Below, piece after piece: positions 24,489 to 36,700 of a stretch of DNA of 64,000 bases. The stretch is from Epiperipatus broadwayi (lineage: Eukaryota; Onychophora; Udeonychophora; Euonychophora; Peripatidae). Under the pieces are notes generated by a model, which saw only the letters and a program-made list of their open reading frames with translations, did not search any database and had not been told where the DNA came from. Where the stretch lies: assembly GCA_028023455.1 (NCBI GenBank), contig JAQFVV010013330.1, positions 1 through 64,000 of the forward strand, read 5' to 3'. The first letter of the stretch is position 1. Every line of letters starts with the position of its first letter. The position numbers and the translations under genes are program-made.

Positions 24489-25074
24489 TGTCTATCAGAC
24501 TTCACATAGATGCGTTTTAGCACAATATAGATATTTCTCATTTATTTAATGCTTCCCGCAATGGATCACACATTCAAGCAGAGGGATGAATATCATTGAT
24601 GGATTAACCATTAATGACCCGAACACACAGCCCCGACTATTTTTCCTGACCATAGTACCCCTCCATACTGCTAGAACAACATCCATCATACAAAACACTT
24701 TGCTTTGAGAACAGTCTCAGGTGCCATCATATAAGTTGTATATAGCGGCATGCCCGGACAAGAGGCACTTGAAATTTATTCAGGCTAACTCAGACATCTG
24801 GAACAGGGGACCCAGCGCAATACTAATATATGGAAATATTTATAACCTTAACTCATGATGCAGTTAAAAGAAAAATTATAGACCAAGCAATATTTAAATA
24901 AACACTTCATATGCAAATAAATATTTAGTACAATCAAACGAAGAAAATAAATAAGTATACAATAATTATCAGTAATTCAATATCATTAATTGTTCATTTT
25001 ATATTTCATTTCTTTTAAGAATGTCTAGACACTTAGTTTACAAATGAAAATGATATATTTACCTAGGTTTTTTA

Positions 25075-25320
25075 TTACGATGAGATGACATCATCTTTTG
25101 GCAGTTGAAACATTTCCTTTGGTTCTGATTCTCCACATAGCTGGCCATTCAGTCTCCAGAAATGACTTCCTTGGTTTCTTTTCATGCTTCTGGAAAACAG
25201 TGGGAGAGATAATGTGGCAGTATCTATACTATAGTTGAGATATTGATCACAGGTGAGAAAAGTTGATAAAGCCAAGGACCCCAGGGCATGAAGCCCAGAC
25301 AAACACTCCTAAAGTTCTTT
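25075..25320 (-). other. Unrecognised open segment, richer in G+C
   Basis: A 75-codon minus-strand frame (MSGLHALGSLALSTFLTCDQ...) followed by a GTAAAT donor-like site at 25058-25063 and preceded by the palindrome agcaacatatgttgct at 25321-25336. Its base composition stands out from the surrounding A+T-rich DNA. I do not recognise it. It could be an exonised repeat or a non-coding RNA exon; coding status is doubtful. Confidence 0.25.
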
Positions 25321-25924
25321 AGCAACATATGTTGCTACTTTTACAGTTTTTATATTTAGATTTTTCACAGCAAGTAATAACTGACTCTCTGAGGATTATC
25401 TTGACTATGCTCTCCCCAAATTGGAGTAATAAATATCAATCATCAATAATAAGTAACTATTTAACAATGGGCACGCTACCACTTTTATACTTATTTCTCC
25501 CATTGTCTATTTTTATCAATTTTAATTTTGTTTTTTATTAAATTTACATTAATTTATCTAATCTTTTTTTAGATTCATCTACTATTATCTTATCAGCCAG
25601 ATGCAAGATTTCTTTCACTAATTAATTCTATTGAAAATTTTATTTTAAAATCTTTAAAAAAATTTTTTTCTTATTATAACATTTATTCCTCTTTTTTTTT
25701 TCAGTTATAAAAGTTTTAAATCTTTACCTGACAGAATTCTCTTTCCCCACCCTTATTCTTAATGAAAACAATCTAGTCTTATAAAAAATGATGCAATAAT
25801 TCCTTTTTATTAATTTCATTCTTAAAATCTACTTTCAAACTTTTTTGTTTTCTCTTTTTCTTCACAATTTTTTTTTTTAATTATTAAACATATGTAACAC
25901 AGATAAAATTGTGTTTACAACATA

Positions 25925-28035
25925 TATGTTGCGAGCATTACAATATAGAGAGAATGAAATTAAATAGTAAATTGTTGGAGGATATTAATGAAAAAGTGGA
26001 AGAGATGAGAGTAAAAAAAATTGGAAATACATTAAAAGAAGGAATGTAGGGAGAGAGAAATAGTATTACTAAATGATGAGGGAATAAAGTGTAGCTCTAG
26101 AGAAGCATTAGAGATAATCTTAAACAAGTATGTAATGGATATAGAAAAGATGTTAGATGTGAAGGACAGAGTGATAAGGTTTACAGAAAATGAACTGAAT
26201 GAGATGGGGAAAAAATTGAAAAGTGGACAGGCAAGAGGTTTAGATGGATGGGCAGCAGAGATAGTAGTGAATTTAGAATGCAGGGCAAAATTAAACCTAT
26301 TATCATGTTTTAATAAGATTGTACAGAAAAGGGATTTTCCAGATAGTTGGAGTAATACAAGAGTAAGGCAACTATTTAAAGGGAAGGGTAAGGATCATAG
26401 AAAGAAAATAATATAAGGAGAAATGCAAGGAGGTTTTCGGTTGGAAAAGCATATAAGACATAGTTTATTTGTAGTTACAGAATTTATGGTTTTATAGATA
26501 TAGAGAAGGTATATGATAGGGTAAATAGAAATAGACGATGGGTAAGTTAAGTAAATTTGGGAATGAATGGAGCTTTAGTGGATCTTAAGAGATTATATAA
26601 AAATAATTACTATACGTATCAATTAGAGAATATAGAATCAGTTAAAGTTAAAAATAGGATAGGATTAGGGTAAGGATATCCTATGTCACCTATTTTATTT
26701 TTGTTGCATTGGAGAGAAATGGCGAGAGCAATAGAAAGATTAGGAAAAGGGGTAGAGATACCATTAATAGGTGGCAAGGGAGTATATACATTATCGTGTC
26801 TTTTATTTGCAGATGGATGCCTTCTCGTGCTTAGAAAGAAGGGGAGATAGAGAAGTTATTCTGAGAACATGTGCAAGGGTGGGTAAAGAGATGGGGAATT
26901 AAATTTAATGAAAAAAATCAAAAGTAATGATTAATATTGGGGAAAGAGAAGACAAAGAATTTTTATTGAGGAAATATAAAGTTAAGTGTGGTATACCTAT
27001 TTGGGAATCATCTTTAGTAATCAGAGAAATTGCTCTGATGAATGGGAGAAAAAATTGATTAATGAAGCAAAGAAAAGAAAGGGACTGATAAAGAAATTAA
27101 CAGTTTTTTCATATAATAAATATGATGTAGCTAGAAATGTATGGAAGGGAGTGGCAGTAGCAGGGTTAACATGTAATGATGCGTTATGTGTTAGTAAAGG
27201 GGTGTTAGATTACTTAGAAAAAGTACAAAGAGAAGTAAGAAGACATCTATTAGATGCAGATGGGTGGATGGCCAAGAAAGCAATTCAAGGAAAAATGGGA
27301 TGGTCAAGTTTTTATATGAGAGATGCAAAAATCAAAATGAAAATGTTCAATAGATTGCAGTTTATGGATAATAAGAGAATAGCCAAAATAATATTTAATT
27401 GGGTTATGAGTAAAGGGCAGCAACAAGATGGGTGAAAAAGGTAGTATGGTATGCAGAAGATTTCGATACAGAATTTGTCAGTATATTTATACAAAAGATG
27501 GGGTGATTTGTTAGGATAATTGTTGAGTGTTATATATAGTGGCAAGGAAAGGGATAGAATAGGGAGTTGGAGAGATGGTTAACTAGTATGGAGAGTAAAA
27601 AGTGTTTAAATATATATAGAAGTAAACAAAATATTGGTACAAGTTAATTTATGATAATAGCAAGGAAAGTAGTGTACTGTTTAAGGCTTGAACAGGATCT
27701 TTAGCAACAAGGGAATATACACATAAATGGAAAAATGTGGGTGATTTAGTCTGCAAGTTGTGTAAGGAAGGCATAGAAAATATTAGGCATCTGTTAATTA
27801 AAGTAAATGCCTGCAAGCAGAAAGGGTACAAATAATGAAATTGTGGAAGAATAAATATAAACAAAGTGATTATACAGAAAGTGGGTTTGTGAAAAGATAA
27901 GGGGAATTTAGATATAGAGGCCATGGAGTTGACAAAGATTATGTTGTGGAAATGGCACAAAGCAGAATAGAGAAGAATATGAGAAAAACTTGGCATGGGG
28001 AATGGAAAGAGAAGGTAAAGTGACTAACAGGTTTC
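25925..28035 (+). pseudogene. APE-type LINE, reverse transcriptase part (3' half)
   Basis: Frames on the plus strand give, in order: the fingers region KLKSGQARGLDGWAAEIVVN and DFPDSWSNTRVRQLFKGKGK (26135-26416); FIDIEKVYDRV near 26485-26525; GYPMSPILFLLHWREMARAI near 26670-26730; the catalytic region LSCLLFADG where the second Asp of the usual xADD is replaced; and the thumb and C-terminal domain WYTYLGIIFSNQ...VWKGVAVAGL (26986-27435). A CxxC-type stretch (CKLCKEGIENIRHLLI-like, about 27755-27800) follows. The order EN-RT-Cys-rich tail fits the R1/I/jockey side of non-LTR elements. Many stops and frameshifts make it inactive. The element probably ends in the AAT repeat at 28235. Confidence 0.75.
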
Positions 28036-28234
28036 TCTGGACATAGTGGCTGAGATATTCCTGACTCCAAATAAGGAGAAGCCCTAGTGCATTGCATCAA
28101 ATATTGTTAAAACAGGATTGGCTACAAATAATTATTGAAGTCATAATAATAAAAATTAAGTAGTAGATATTGTTATACATGATAATTAAGATATATTTTG
28201 TTAGTTATATTATTTAATAGAAAAACTTGAGCAA

Positions 28235-28256
28235 AATAATAATAATAATAATAATA
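28235..28256. repeat. (AAT)n microsatellite
   Basis: About seven AAT/ATA units, about 200 bp after the last LINE coding signal; plausible LINE 3' tail. Confidence 0.7.
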
Positions 28257-28814
28257 GTCTTAGGTTTTAATGTCAACATATGTTTCCACCATCAAATATA
28301 TAAAACTTATAATAGTACTTATTATGTATGAATACAAATAATGTGCAATGTCATTTATATACTCTAACATGCACATTATATATATATATGCAGATGCATT
28401 TTTATATAAAATCCATTGCATATCAATTTTACATATTTAATAAAAAAATTCCCTAAAGTTGATAAGAAAGAGCATCCATGCAAGAAGATTAATCATTCAT
28501 ACCAAAATTTAACTATTAACAAAAAAACAAACTGTCGTCAATGTACTTAATATGGAATAGTATAAAAAAATCTTACCTCATTCCATATAATAGTGATGAT
28601 GATCCAATGTCAAGTCACTTAACTTTATTTAATATTAAAGAAAATATTTTGTCTAAATAAATCCCCCTCCCCTTTACTTTCTTGCTTCCAATCATAATGG
28701 AATCTTTCAAGTTTTAAGCAGGTTTAAGCTACCACGTATGGAGATAAATAAAACTACAATTTTTACAAACAAAAAAAATATTAATAAATCATAGCATTCA
28801 GTAGTTCATCTTAA
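28257..28814. other. Intergenic, nothing recognised
   Basis: A+T-rich with a (TA)n stretch at 28378-28390. No gene or repeat recognised. Confidence 0.5.
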
Positions 28815-29004
28815 CTATTGTCCATGAGCTTTGCGATAATGTCTCTTATGGATACAGTCTATTCGCTTCGGATCATTCTCCAGTAAATCATTAATCACCC
28901 ATGGGAATTCTTCGGCAACACATTTGAAACAGTTTCCATTTTCTGCAGTTACTTTCCTTCTGGATCCATTTAAAAGCTTATTGTATGACTTGATGTTATT
29001 TTAG
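28815..29004 (-). other. Unrecognised open minus-strand frame, possible exon or old transposon ORF
   Basis: An open frame without an early ATG, about 62 codons, ending in TAG at 28817-28815. Its C-terminal part reads GNCFKCVAEEFPWVINDLLE followed by a basic His-rich tail (HKRHYRKAHGQ). The amino-acid composition is protein-like, not A/T-driven. Upstream on the same strand another frame (MQCILAELIVIGLDCYYPII, about 29100-29040) looks like the same protein after a frameshift. A third protein-like stretch (IRQPSMEDKSKILLHNFIFT) lies at about 29560-29745. I do not recognise the family. A degenerate transposon or a processed pseudogene are the likeliest explanations; a real terminal exon is possible. 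Confidence 0.35.
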
Positions 29005-29210
29005 GCATTGTGTAGGCAAGAAGGTTAAATCATCGTGCTTCTATGATAGGATAGTAGCAATCCAGTCCTATGACTATTAATTCAGCCAGTATACATTGCA
29101 TAGCAATTCATAATAGATTTACTTTCTCTTAATTTATCATTTGGCATTTAATGATTTATATAAGAAAAAAGTTATTTCATCATTTTTATTTATGTTCTAG
29201 TGATGTTTTA

Positions 29211-29356
29211 CTTATCTTTTCTCTGTGTTCAGATAATAACATAGTTTTTAATTTTTAAATGTCAATTTAAAATTAGTTCAGTTCTTATCTTTTCTCTGTG
29301 TTCAGATAATAACACAGTTTTTAATTTTTAAATGTCAATTTAAAATTAGTTCAGTT
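29211..29356. repeat. 73-bp tandem duplication
   Basis: Two nearly identical 73-bp units (29211-29283, 29284-29356), differing by one visible base (catag/cacag). Recent slippage or unequal exchange. No gene context. Confidence 0.9.
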
Positions 29357-30785
29357 CTTTTGTCAAGTTGCCCTAATTGATCAAACTTTTCTTTGTTTCA
29401 ATGTTGACTATAGTTTTTTATAATTTTGCGGTACAAAGATTATACGAATAATTAGAGACATTTGAATGAGTCTGCCATTTTCTGTTGGATTTGATCTTCA
29501 AAAATTGGGTTAAGTGCAGTTATTATAGCATTTGAAAAATAACAAAAGATGACGGAAATGAACTGGGTTTGTTTTTATATTGGGCTTAGTTTCCGGTATT
29601 TAGTATACAAGCTTTTCCATTTCTTTTTCTATGACTCTAGCTGTCTTGTTGCGCATATCATATTGATTGTAAGTAAAAATAAAATTATGTAATAAAATTT
29701 TACTTTTATCTTCCATACTTGGTTGCCTAATGATTGGCTTGGCATTAGGTCATCACTGTTGACTAGGTCTACGTCTTTATTTGTGATGTTTAACACATTT
29801 ATAAATAACTCATTGTTGGTCTATATATATATAGAAAGGATTTATTTAACTGTTTTTTTTTATTTCTCATTTAACAATGGAAATTAGTTCATTGTAACAT
29901 TTGTTGAATTTTATACTTAATGGGGTAAACATTTATTGTGTGTATATATATGGGTATGTCTACACACAAAAAAAAAATGATATTGCTTATTTAACCCCCT
30001 GTTGGCTAAGTTTATGTTTTAAATGGGTTTGATTTGGTGGTGTGGATGGATAAAGGCCGGTTTCAATTGGATTGCTACCCTTACAACTTACACCTGCAAA
30101 TTTATAGATAATTTATTTTAAATTAAATAATTACAATAGTGGAATAATTTTGCTTTTTATTCTTTACATATTAAATAACAATAGTAATAAAAATAAGATA
30201 AAACTCTTTTATATTTGAATATTTTAAAAAAAATTTAAATGGAAATAATTAAATATTTTCTTATAAATAAGTTATAAATTAGCCATATTTATTTATTGCC
30301 TTGCAGATTTTGCATCTGGATGCATTGCATTATTTGCATCATAGGTTGATTCTGTTCTCTGATAACAGTGAATACTTTAATGCAGGAAAAGAATTATTTT
30401 CAATTTTTTTTTAACTTTTTTTTTTGTTTTTTTTTTTTAAACTTCTAATTTTTTTTATTTTTTAAAATATGAACATTTATTACAGTAGAGATTAATTATA
30501 AATCATTTATTTCCATATGAAAGATTAAGAAAGCTAATTTTAATTGATTACAGATACATCTGATAGGATAATGGACACAACATAAAATAATGTAAGTGCA
30601 AAAGAAAGTTCGATTTATCTTAACTATGAATCAATTAAGATAGTGAAAAAATTTGGTGAGGAAACATTTTATATGGTTTTTAGATTACATTACTTAAAAA
30701 ATTATACACTCTAAACTAGAAATTAAATTTTATAGTATATTTAGTTTAATTCTGCAATATAGGCATTCAACGTTTTTATTCATTC
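29357..30785. other. Intergenic, mostly unrecognised
   Basis: Apart from the protein-like minus-strand stretch at about 29560-29745 noted with the 28815 frame, nothing is recognised. Poly-T/A tracts at 30400-30460. Confidence 0.4.
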
Positions 30786-31117
30786 ATATTGTAACATTTT
30801 CCATGGTTTAATACAGTGTTCCCCAACCTGTGGTATGCGAATTGCTGGTTGGTGGTACACGAAAAATAATCAATAATGGCAGACATAAAAAAAAAATTAA
30901 ATCATAAAAATACAGAAACGTTTCCTATAATTCATAAAAATTATTTTAATTAATAATATTATACAGTAAAGTTGTTAATATGTACAGTCGATAACGATCT
31001 TTAATGTTAATGATAAAATTGAAAGTATGATTAAGAAATTAGATTTTTGGAAACAGTAATATATATATAAGTATCGAAATCAATCAACTGGAAGTATTCG
31101 AAACTTTACATATTTTT

Positions 31118-31575
31118 TTGTTTAAAAATAAGGTTAGTCTGTCTCAAGATATACGAGAAAATATAATAGCACATTTAACAGGATTAAAATTGTCTTTCAT
31201 GGAATATTTTCCAAAACCCGAAAACACAAATGATAATTGGATTTCAAACCCCTTCCATGCAGAAAATTTAGAAAAAGCTACATCATTATCAATAAAGGAT
31301 AAAGAAAATTTAATAGAATTATCATGTGTCAGAACTTTACAAGTAGAATTCAAATGACACAATCTAATTAATTTTTGGTTAAACATTAAAGAATATGAAC
31401 AACTTTCTGAGAAAGCTCTTAAATTATTATTACCGTTTACTAGTACGGAATTAGTAGGAAGAGCTTTTTCTTCTTATATTTTTTAAAAAAATAAGTATCG
31501 AAACAGATTGAACGCAGCTGTAGACTTAAGGGTATACCTCACATTTTTTGAACCAAATTTCAAAAAATTATGTTG
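31118..31575 (+). pseudogene. hAT transposase C-terminal remnant
   Basis: The frame 31118-31357 reads LSQDIRENIIAHLTGLKLSF and DNWISNPF, matching the region before the RNase-H-like end of hAT transposases. After a stop and frame change, the dimerisation signature continues to about 31570: FWLNIKEYEQLSEKALKLLL, then PFTSTELVGRAFSS, a stop, and KNKYRNRLNAAVDLRV. Compared with the usual 'LPFPTTYLCE-GFS..' the TTYLCE part is altered. The DNA-binding BED domain and the first catalytic residues are missing. A dead protein inside the 30814-32412 element. Confidence 0.8.
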
Positions 31576-31724
31576 TTCGAAACAAGCACAATGATCTCAT
31601 TAAATTTATTTTATGAAAATATTTGATTATGGTAAGAAAATATACTAATTGGTTTTTTATAATTTTGTGTTTTTATTAAAACCATTTATTAGTAAATGAA
31701 ATATGACAAAATAGTAGATAAATA

Positions 31725-31964
31725 ATGAGTCAGATCAAGGCAAATCAATCTAAATTATTTAATTTGAAAGAATGTATCAGAAAAGGATCATACCCAGAAA
31801 TTAGACTCTCATTAATTCTTGATCATCTATTGTGGATTACTAGATGTAAGCTAGTATTTAATCATCAAAATTTTAATCCTATTAACTTCATGCTGAACAA
31901 TATAAAGAAAACAATAACAATAGATAGCCTGATAACCCCTGAGGTTATTTTTACCATGACTTAG
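31725..31964 (+). other. Unassigned short frame inside the hAT element
   Basis: A 79-codon frame (MSQIKANQSKLFNLKECIRK...). The stretch LSLILDHLLWITRCKLVFNH is weakly like the end of some LINE reverse transcriptase ORFs, so it may be a captured fragment. Not secure; may be non-coding. Confidence 0.25.
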
Positions 31965-33792
31965 GACATGCTGGATTTATCCTCTCCATGGCCCAACCAA
32001 TAGCAAGATGCTCCGAAAAAGAGAAAACACTCAAATTCAGGAAAACCAAATGAAGGAATGAGAAAACACTTTGAACAAAATATGTACCAAATAACCTTTA
32101 ATGTAATCTTTAATAAATTATTTTGGAAAAAAATATGAAACTTTGAACAAACACGTACATATAAATATGTTACAGTGAGTTTATAATTTCAGTGAGTTTA
32201 TAATCTGGTGTGACGTTTAGGCGTGTTTCAATGTAATTTGTATCATTATGAGATGTGAATACATACATGGTCACCCTATAATATTTATAATGCAAATAAA
32301 ATAACACTTGCAATAACAAATTTCACGAAATACAATCATTTTTACGAAGTGGTACAATTTAGCGTGATGTACTACCAAATCGTACGCAGCCAAAAAAGGT
32401 TGGGAAACACCGGTTTAATAGATTCTGGTAGGCCTTTTTTTTTTACACACTATTAAGTGAAAGTTAATCAAGCTATGGATAAAAAAATATCTTGTTCCTA
32501 TTTCCAAAAACACATAGCTATATTTCCTGATTAACTGGACTACTAATTATTATGACAGGAATTGTCAATGAAGTTAGTTTTAATTTATAAGAGGGCACCA
32601 TAGTCAATAGACTCCTAACTTCCTCATATTCCATAATTTTGATGCAAGCAACTAAAAGAATGGGGTTATGATTTCCCATAACTATTTTTTTAGAGAATAT
32701 TATTCCCAGGGCTAATATTGGCAAAGGTAAATTATACACTCAAATCCTAATAAACTAACCTTAATAAATTTAATAATTCTCATTAATAATGCACAACGCA
32801 TAGTTGATATTAGAAATAAATATTTTATTCTAACATTAAAATATTAAAAATACAAATTACTAATGAGTTGGAAAGAATACATGCATGCTAATCCAGACAT
32901 GAATCAATTAATTAAAAACAGTTTAACAATTACAGTTCACTTCCAAATTTCTTCAAGAAAGTTCTTTAAAATGAAAGTCTCTTGAATGAGAAAATCAATG
33001 TCTCTATCAGGATTATATTATAAGCTTAATTTTAGTCACAATCAGGAATAATTAATCATAGCTTACCGGTAAGTTTAGCAAATTTCCATTGACGGTTGAT
33101 TACCATGCATGGTTTTTTTTTATGTGAGAGAATGAGGTCATGGCTATTGGTTTTAAGTTGTTCTTGGTCTGTCCTGAAATCTAGTCATGAAAGCTTTTCT
33201 GGGGTTGACAGTCTTCATGATGAACAATATGAAAAGCTTCGGTCCACTCCAGCATGAAGAATTATTTCAACATAGAGTGGTCCTGGATTTCGCAATCCAG
33301 GATCAGCCAAAAGAAAAACAGACAAGACCTTGATCACACTGGTATTCTTTTATACCAGAGGTCTGGCTTTCAGACTTCTGCGCATATTTACTTTTGCCCT
33401 TTTATCAACATACAAGATAATAATCTTGTACATTCTTTTCTTAAATTTAAGTTACAAAGTCCTTTTTTTTTAAAACATAATTCTGCTATCTTTAATTATC
33501 TTCCAAAAGGTTTTACTGATTGTAATCTGCATGTGGAATTCTCTTTCCTTTAGTTTATCTGGATTAGTAATCTGTGTGTCTTTTATTGTTTCCAATTTTA
33601 ACATTTTTAATTACATAAAAAAAAAATATGAACGAAAAATGTAACTTCCATTGTATGTTTTAAAAAAAAAATTATACAAGCTAAAAAAAAATTTAATTGT
33701 GTCTTTTAATAAGATCGCTAAATTTACCTTTTCTTTTAGCTTTTACCAAATGCCAATATATTTGTACCATATGTAAGTAAATGGTACAATAT

Positions 33793-36700
33793 TTATATAC
33801 TCGAGTCTTACATAAAGTTTTCAAAAAAGCAAATTAGTAACTAATTATGAACAATATTTGTATTAAAGCAAGCACACATTTTAATATATTACTTCTGACA
33901 TTATGACTATTAAGATTAATTGTTACTTCAGATACATTTAAATTATATAAAGTTATGTTCCAAAAGAATATTTGATCAATCTTTTCATCAAAAGTTTTGA
34001 AAATCTCACAAAAAGTGATTGTTACAAAATATTCTGCACACAATTGATTAAAAACAAAAGCAAACTTCTCAGTGATGATCAAGTTTCCATTTTTTATTTG
34101 TATTTTATTACCTAGAAACCTTAACCTGACTTCCAGCAGAGAAAATACTTCTTGATAGATTTAATTACAGAATCAGATGCCACTGTCCTATACTGATATT
34201 TATAAACTCATTTAAAATATTTTCTTTGTAAACTTACCAAGATATACATGTTATTAGTTTATATTTCAACATAAATTCTGACTTGCACCACAATTAAAGA
34301 TTCTTAATAACACAGCTGGAACTAAATAATAATAGATCATATGCCTTATATATTGAATCATCTGATGGCTAAATATATAAAAGTTTGATAGCTCAGCATC
34401 AGGAATTCTAATTTGAGTAGTAGCTGAAAAACCTCATCAAAAGATTGGAATTTTTAAATATGAGTATATAAAGAGATAGACATCTCAATTTTTAAATTAT
34501 TTATCAGCAAATCATATAACATTCCATAAATAAAATTAACATGCAGTTAAGTTTAAAGTCCATGCCTGTCACTAAATTCTTTAAATGACTTTGAATTTGG
34601 TGATAATCTTTGAAGAAAATCCTAATGGAGAGTTCAATAATCAAAAACAGCAGATACTTCACTAAGTATAGTATAAAAATTTTCATGATCTTATATTAAT
34701 TATTCTAATAATTTAATACAATATATCAATTATATAAAAAAAGTTCTTCATGTAAACAGTATTTATGAAAGATTTGTAAGATAAGTATTATCATGATTGC
34801 TAATTTCAATATTCAATTTCTGTTAAATTAAAAACTAACTAGATTATTAAGAATTCAACTTTATGCATAATTTAAATAATTAAAAAATTGTTAATTTAAA
34901 TTATCTTGAATAAACAAAAAAGCACTATAATTAAAATTGTTATGGAGTAAAAGTTTCATTAAGCTACTTTATATTTCTAATTAACTTTTTTGTAAGTTTA
35001 TTTACATAAATGGATGACTAATAATTTTTTAAGATTTATTATAGATATTACTTGGAAAATTTGTTTGCATGCAACATTCAAAATAATAACGATCAACTTT
35101 TTTTTTTTTTAAATATTTGCATATATGAAAAAAAATCTATGATCTTTTTACCAAATAATAGTTTATATCAATGTAGTGTAACACATGGTTTTTTAATGTT
35201 ATGTTAGCAATATTTCACTACTATAATGCTACTCTTGAAGTATTTCTAAAAACAGTTAACTTTTAATTGAAATTACTAAAACATAATAAATCAAAGGCAA
35301 TATAATAAAATTAAAGGCATTTAATATTTTCAAGATTTTCTCTGAATATATGGTAGTAGTAGTTTTATTAATTTATTATATTTTAATAATGAAGTTATTG
35401 TAGTTATTTAAAATACAAAGTTGCTGATCTAAAGTCAAGCTTATATAGCTAGTTATGCAAGTATGCTAAGTTTAAAATCTTGATGTGCTTGAAAATTTCA
35501 AATGGTTTAATGAATAAAAGATGGTTTACAGATGTCTATAGGACAAAACTATTCTCCATTGAGTAGCTAAAAACTAATGTGTACTCTATAATTATTATTT
35601 AAGAATTAAATTAATTACTGATGTCAAATGCCAATTAAATCTAAGTTAAGTCATTTTTTTATTTATAGCAAAATTATTACTTGCAATTATTTCCAATTGA
35701 ACCTTCTGCCAATATTAATTTCAGTATTTTTACTTGCATTCTGTTATCTTTTATTAGTATCATTATATTCTTCACTACATTCTGTTATCAGTTTTCTAAA
35801 TGTTAATATGAAATAAATATTTTTATCATAGACCATTATTTCTGTCTTTAATAAGATAGGCCACATATTTTATAGAATCTTCTTTCTTTCAAAATTAAAT
35901 ATCTAACAGAATTATTATATTTACTCTATTAGATTCTTTGTAAAAGTTATTGAAACAAATAGTAACATTTCTATCTTTTTTGCTATGCATCCAAGTAATA
36001 GATAAAAATATTTAATTTATAATCCCCTGAATAATAAATATATCCATTGTCCATTTTTTGTCACAGTCTGTAGCAATTTGATAGTAATATTTGTTTGACC
36101 TTTTTCATTTTATCTCGTACACAAATAATTAAAAAAAAAATTTATTATTATTACTGTGCAACTTATTTTATCTTGATCTACTTTAATTTAAGTAAAATTA
36201 TTCTGGTTTGTTATTCCTGTTGTGTAAATCATTTTATAAGTTCAGAATTGCTATTTAATCTCTGAATATGGCAGATAGCCATCTTCAAATAATTCGTGTT
36301 TTGCAGTAAATAGTTATGTAATGGTGAGTGCTAATGATATATTATCTGATATATACATCAAACAATTTGACTTGGTAAATTTATTTCTTGCAAAATTATC
36401 GCTAACTATAGATAGATATTGTCTTTGAAAAGAAAAAAAACCAGATTCTTATCCAGTAATATTAACATGATTAATAATCCATTATTTTTCTCTCTAATAA
36501 GCCAAAGATTTTTTTATGTAAGAAAAATTCATTCATTTCTTTTCCTATAATTGTCTAATTATGCTTTTTATAACAGTTGCTAAAAGCTTACTTTCTATCA
36601 GTAATAGCTTTTGATAGAATTTGCAATCTCAAATTGTAATATAAATTCTTTTTTTTTTTACTCTTACAAATATTTTTTCCATAAAATTTATTTTTATTAT

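Larger units (their letters stand above)
23713..25920. mobile_element. 2.2-kb insertion splitting the LINE
   Basis: This block interrupts the LINE reading between the endonuclease linker and the pre-RT region. It contains Penelope-like debris (24060-24530), a relatively G+C-rich unexplained segment at 24540-24830, an unexplained segment at 25075-25320 bounded by the palindrome agcaacatatgttgct, and A+T-rich filler. I could not define clean target duplications, so it may be several insertions. Confidence 0.45.
30814..32412 (+). mobile_element. hAT DNA transposon, 1.6 kb, 8-bp target duplication
   Basis: Terminal inverted repeats start CAGTGTTCCCCAACC at 30814 and, on the opposite strand at 32412, CGGTGTTTCCCAACC, the classic hAT end. 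Both sides are flanked by the 8-bp direct repeat GTTTAATA (30806-30813, 32413-32420), the target-duplication length that defines hAT. The interior retains only the C-terminal part of a transposase. It inserted into the LTR of family 3 and is therefore younger than that LTR. Inactive. Confidence 0.92.
30786..33792 (-). mobile_element. Solo LTR of LTR family 3, split by a hAT element
   Basis: The LTR runs TGTAACATTTTCC (30790) to GGTACA (33788), with 4-bp flanks ATAT at 30786-30789 and 33789-33792. Removing the hAT element and its target duplication leaves about 1.39 kb. The same sequence occurs at 53445-54740 next to a tRNA-Lys-type primer site, which gives the minus orientation and confirms it is an LTR. 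A 99-codon plus-strand frame at 33254-33553 is a chance frame inside it. No interior adjoins it. Confidence 0.75.

Noticed and set aside
27649-27996. 115-codon minus-strand frame
   Set aside because: Antisense of the purine-rich LINE 3' region; no known protein.
33254-33553. 99-codon plus-strand frame
   Set aside because: Lies inside a solo LTR; the homologous stretch at 54.3 kb does not keep the frame.
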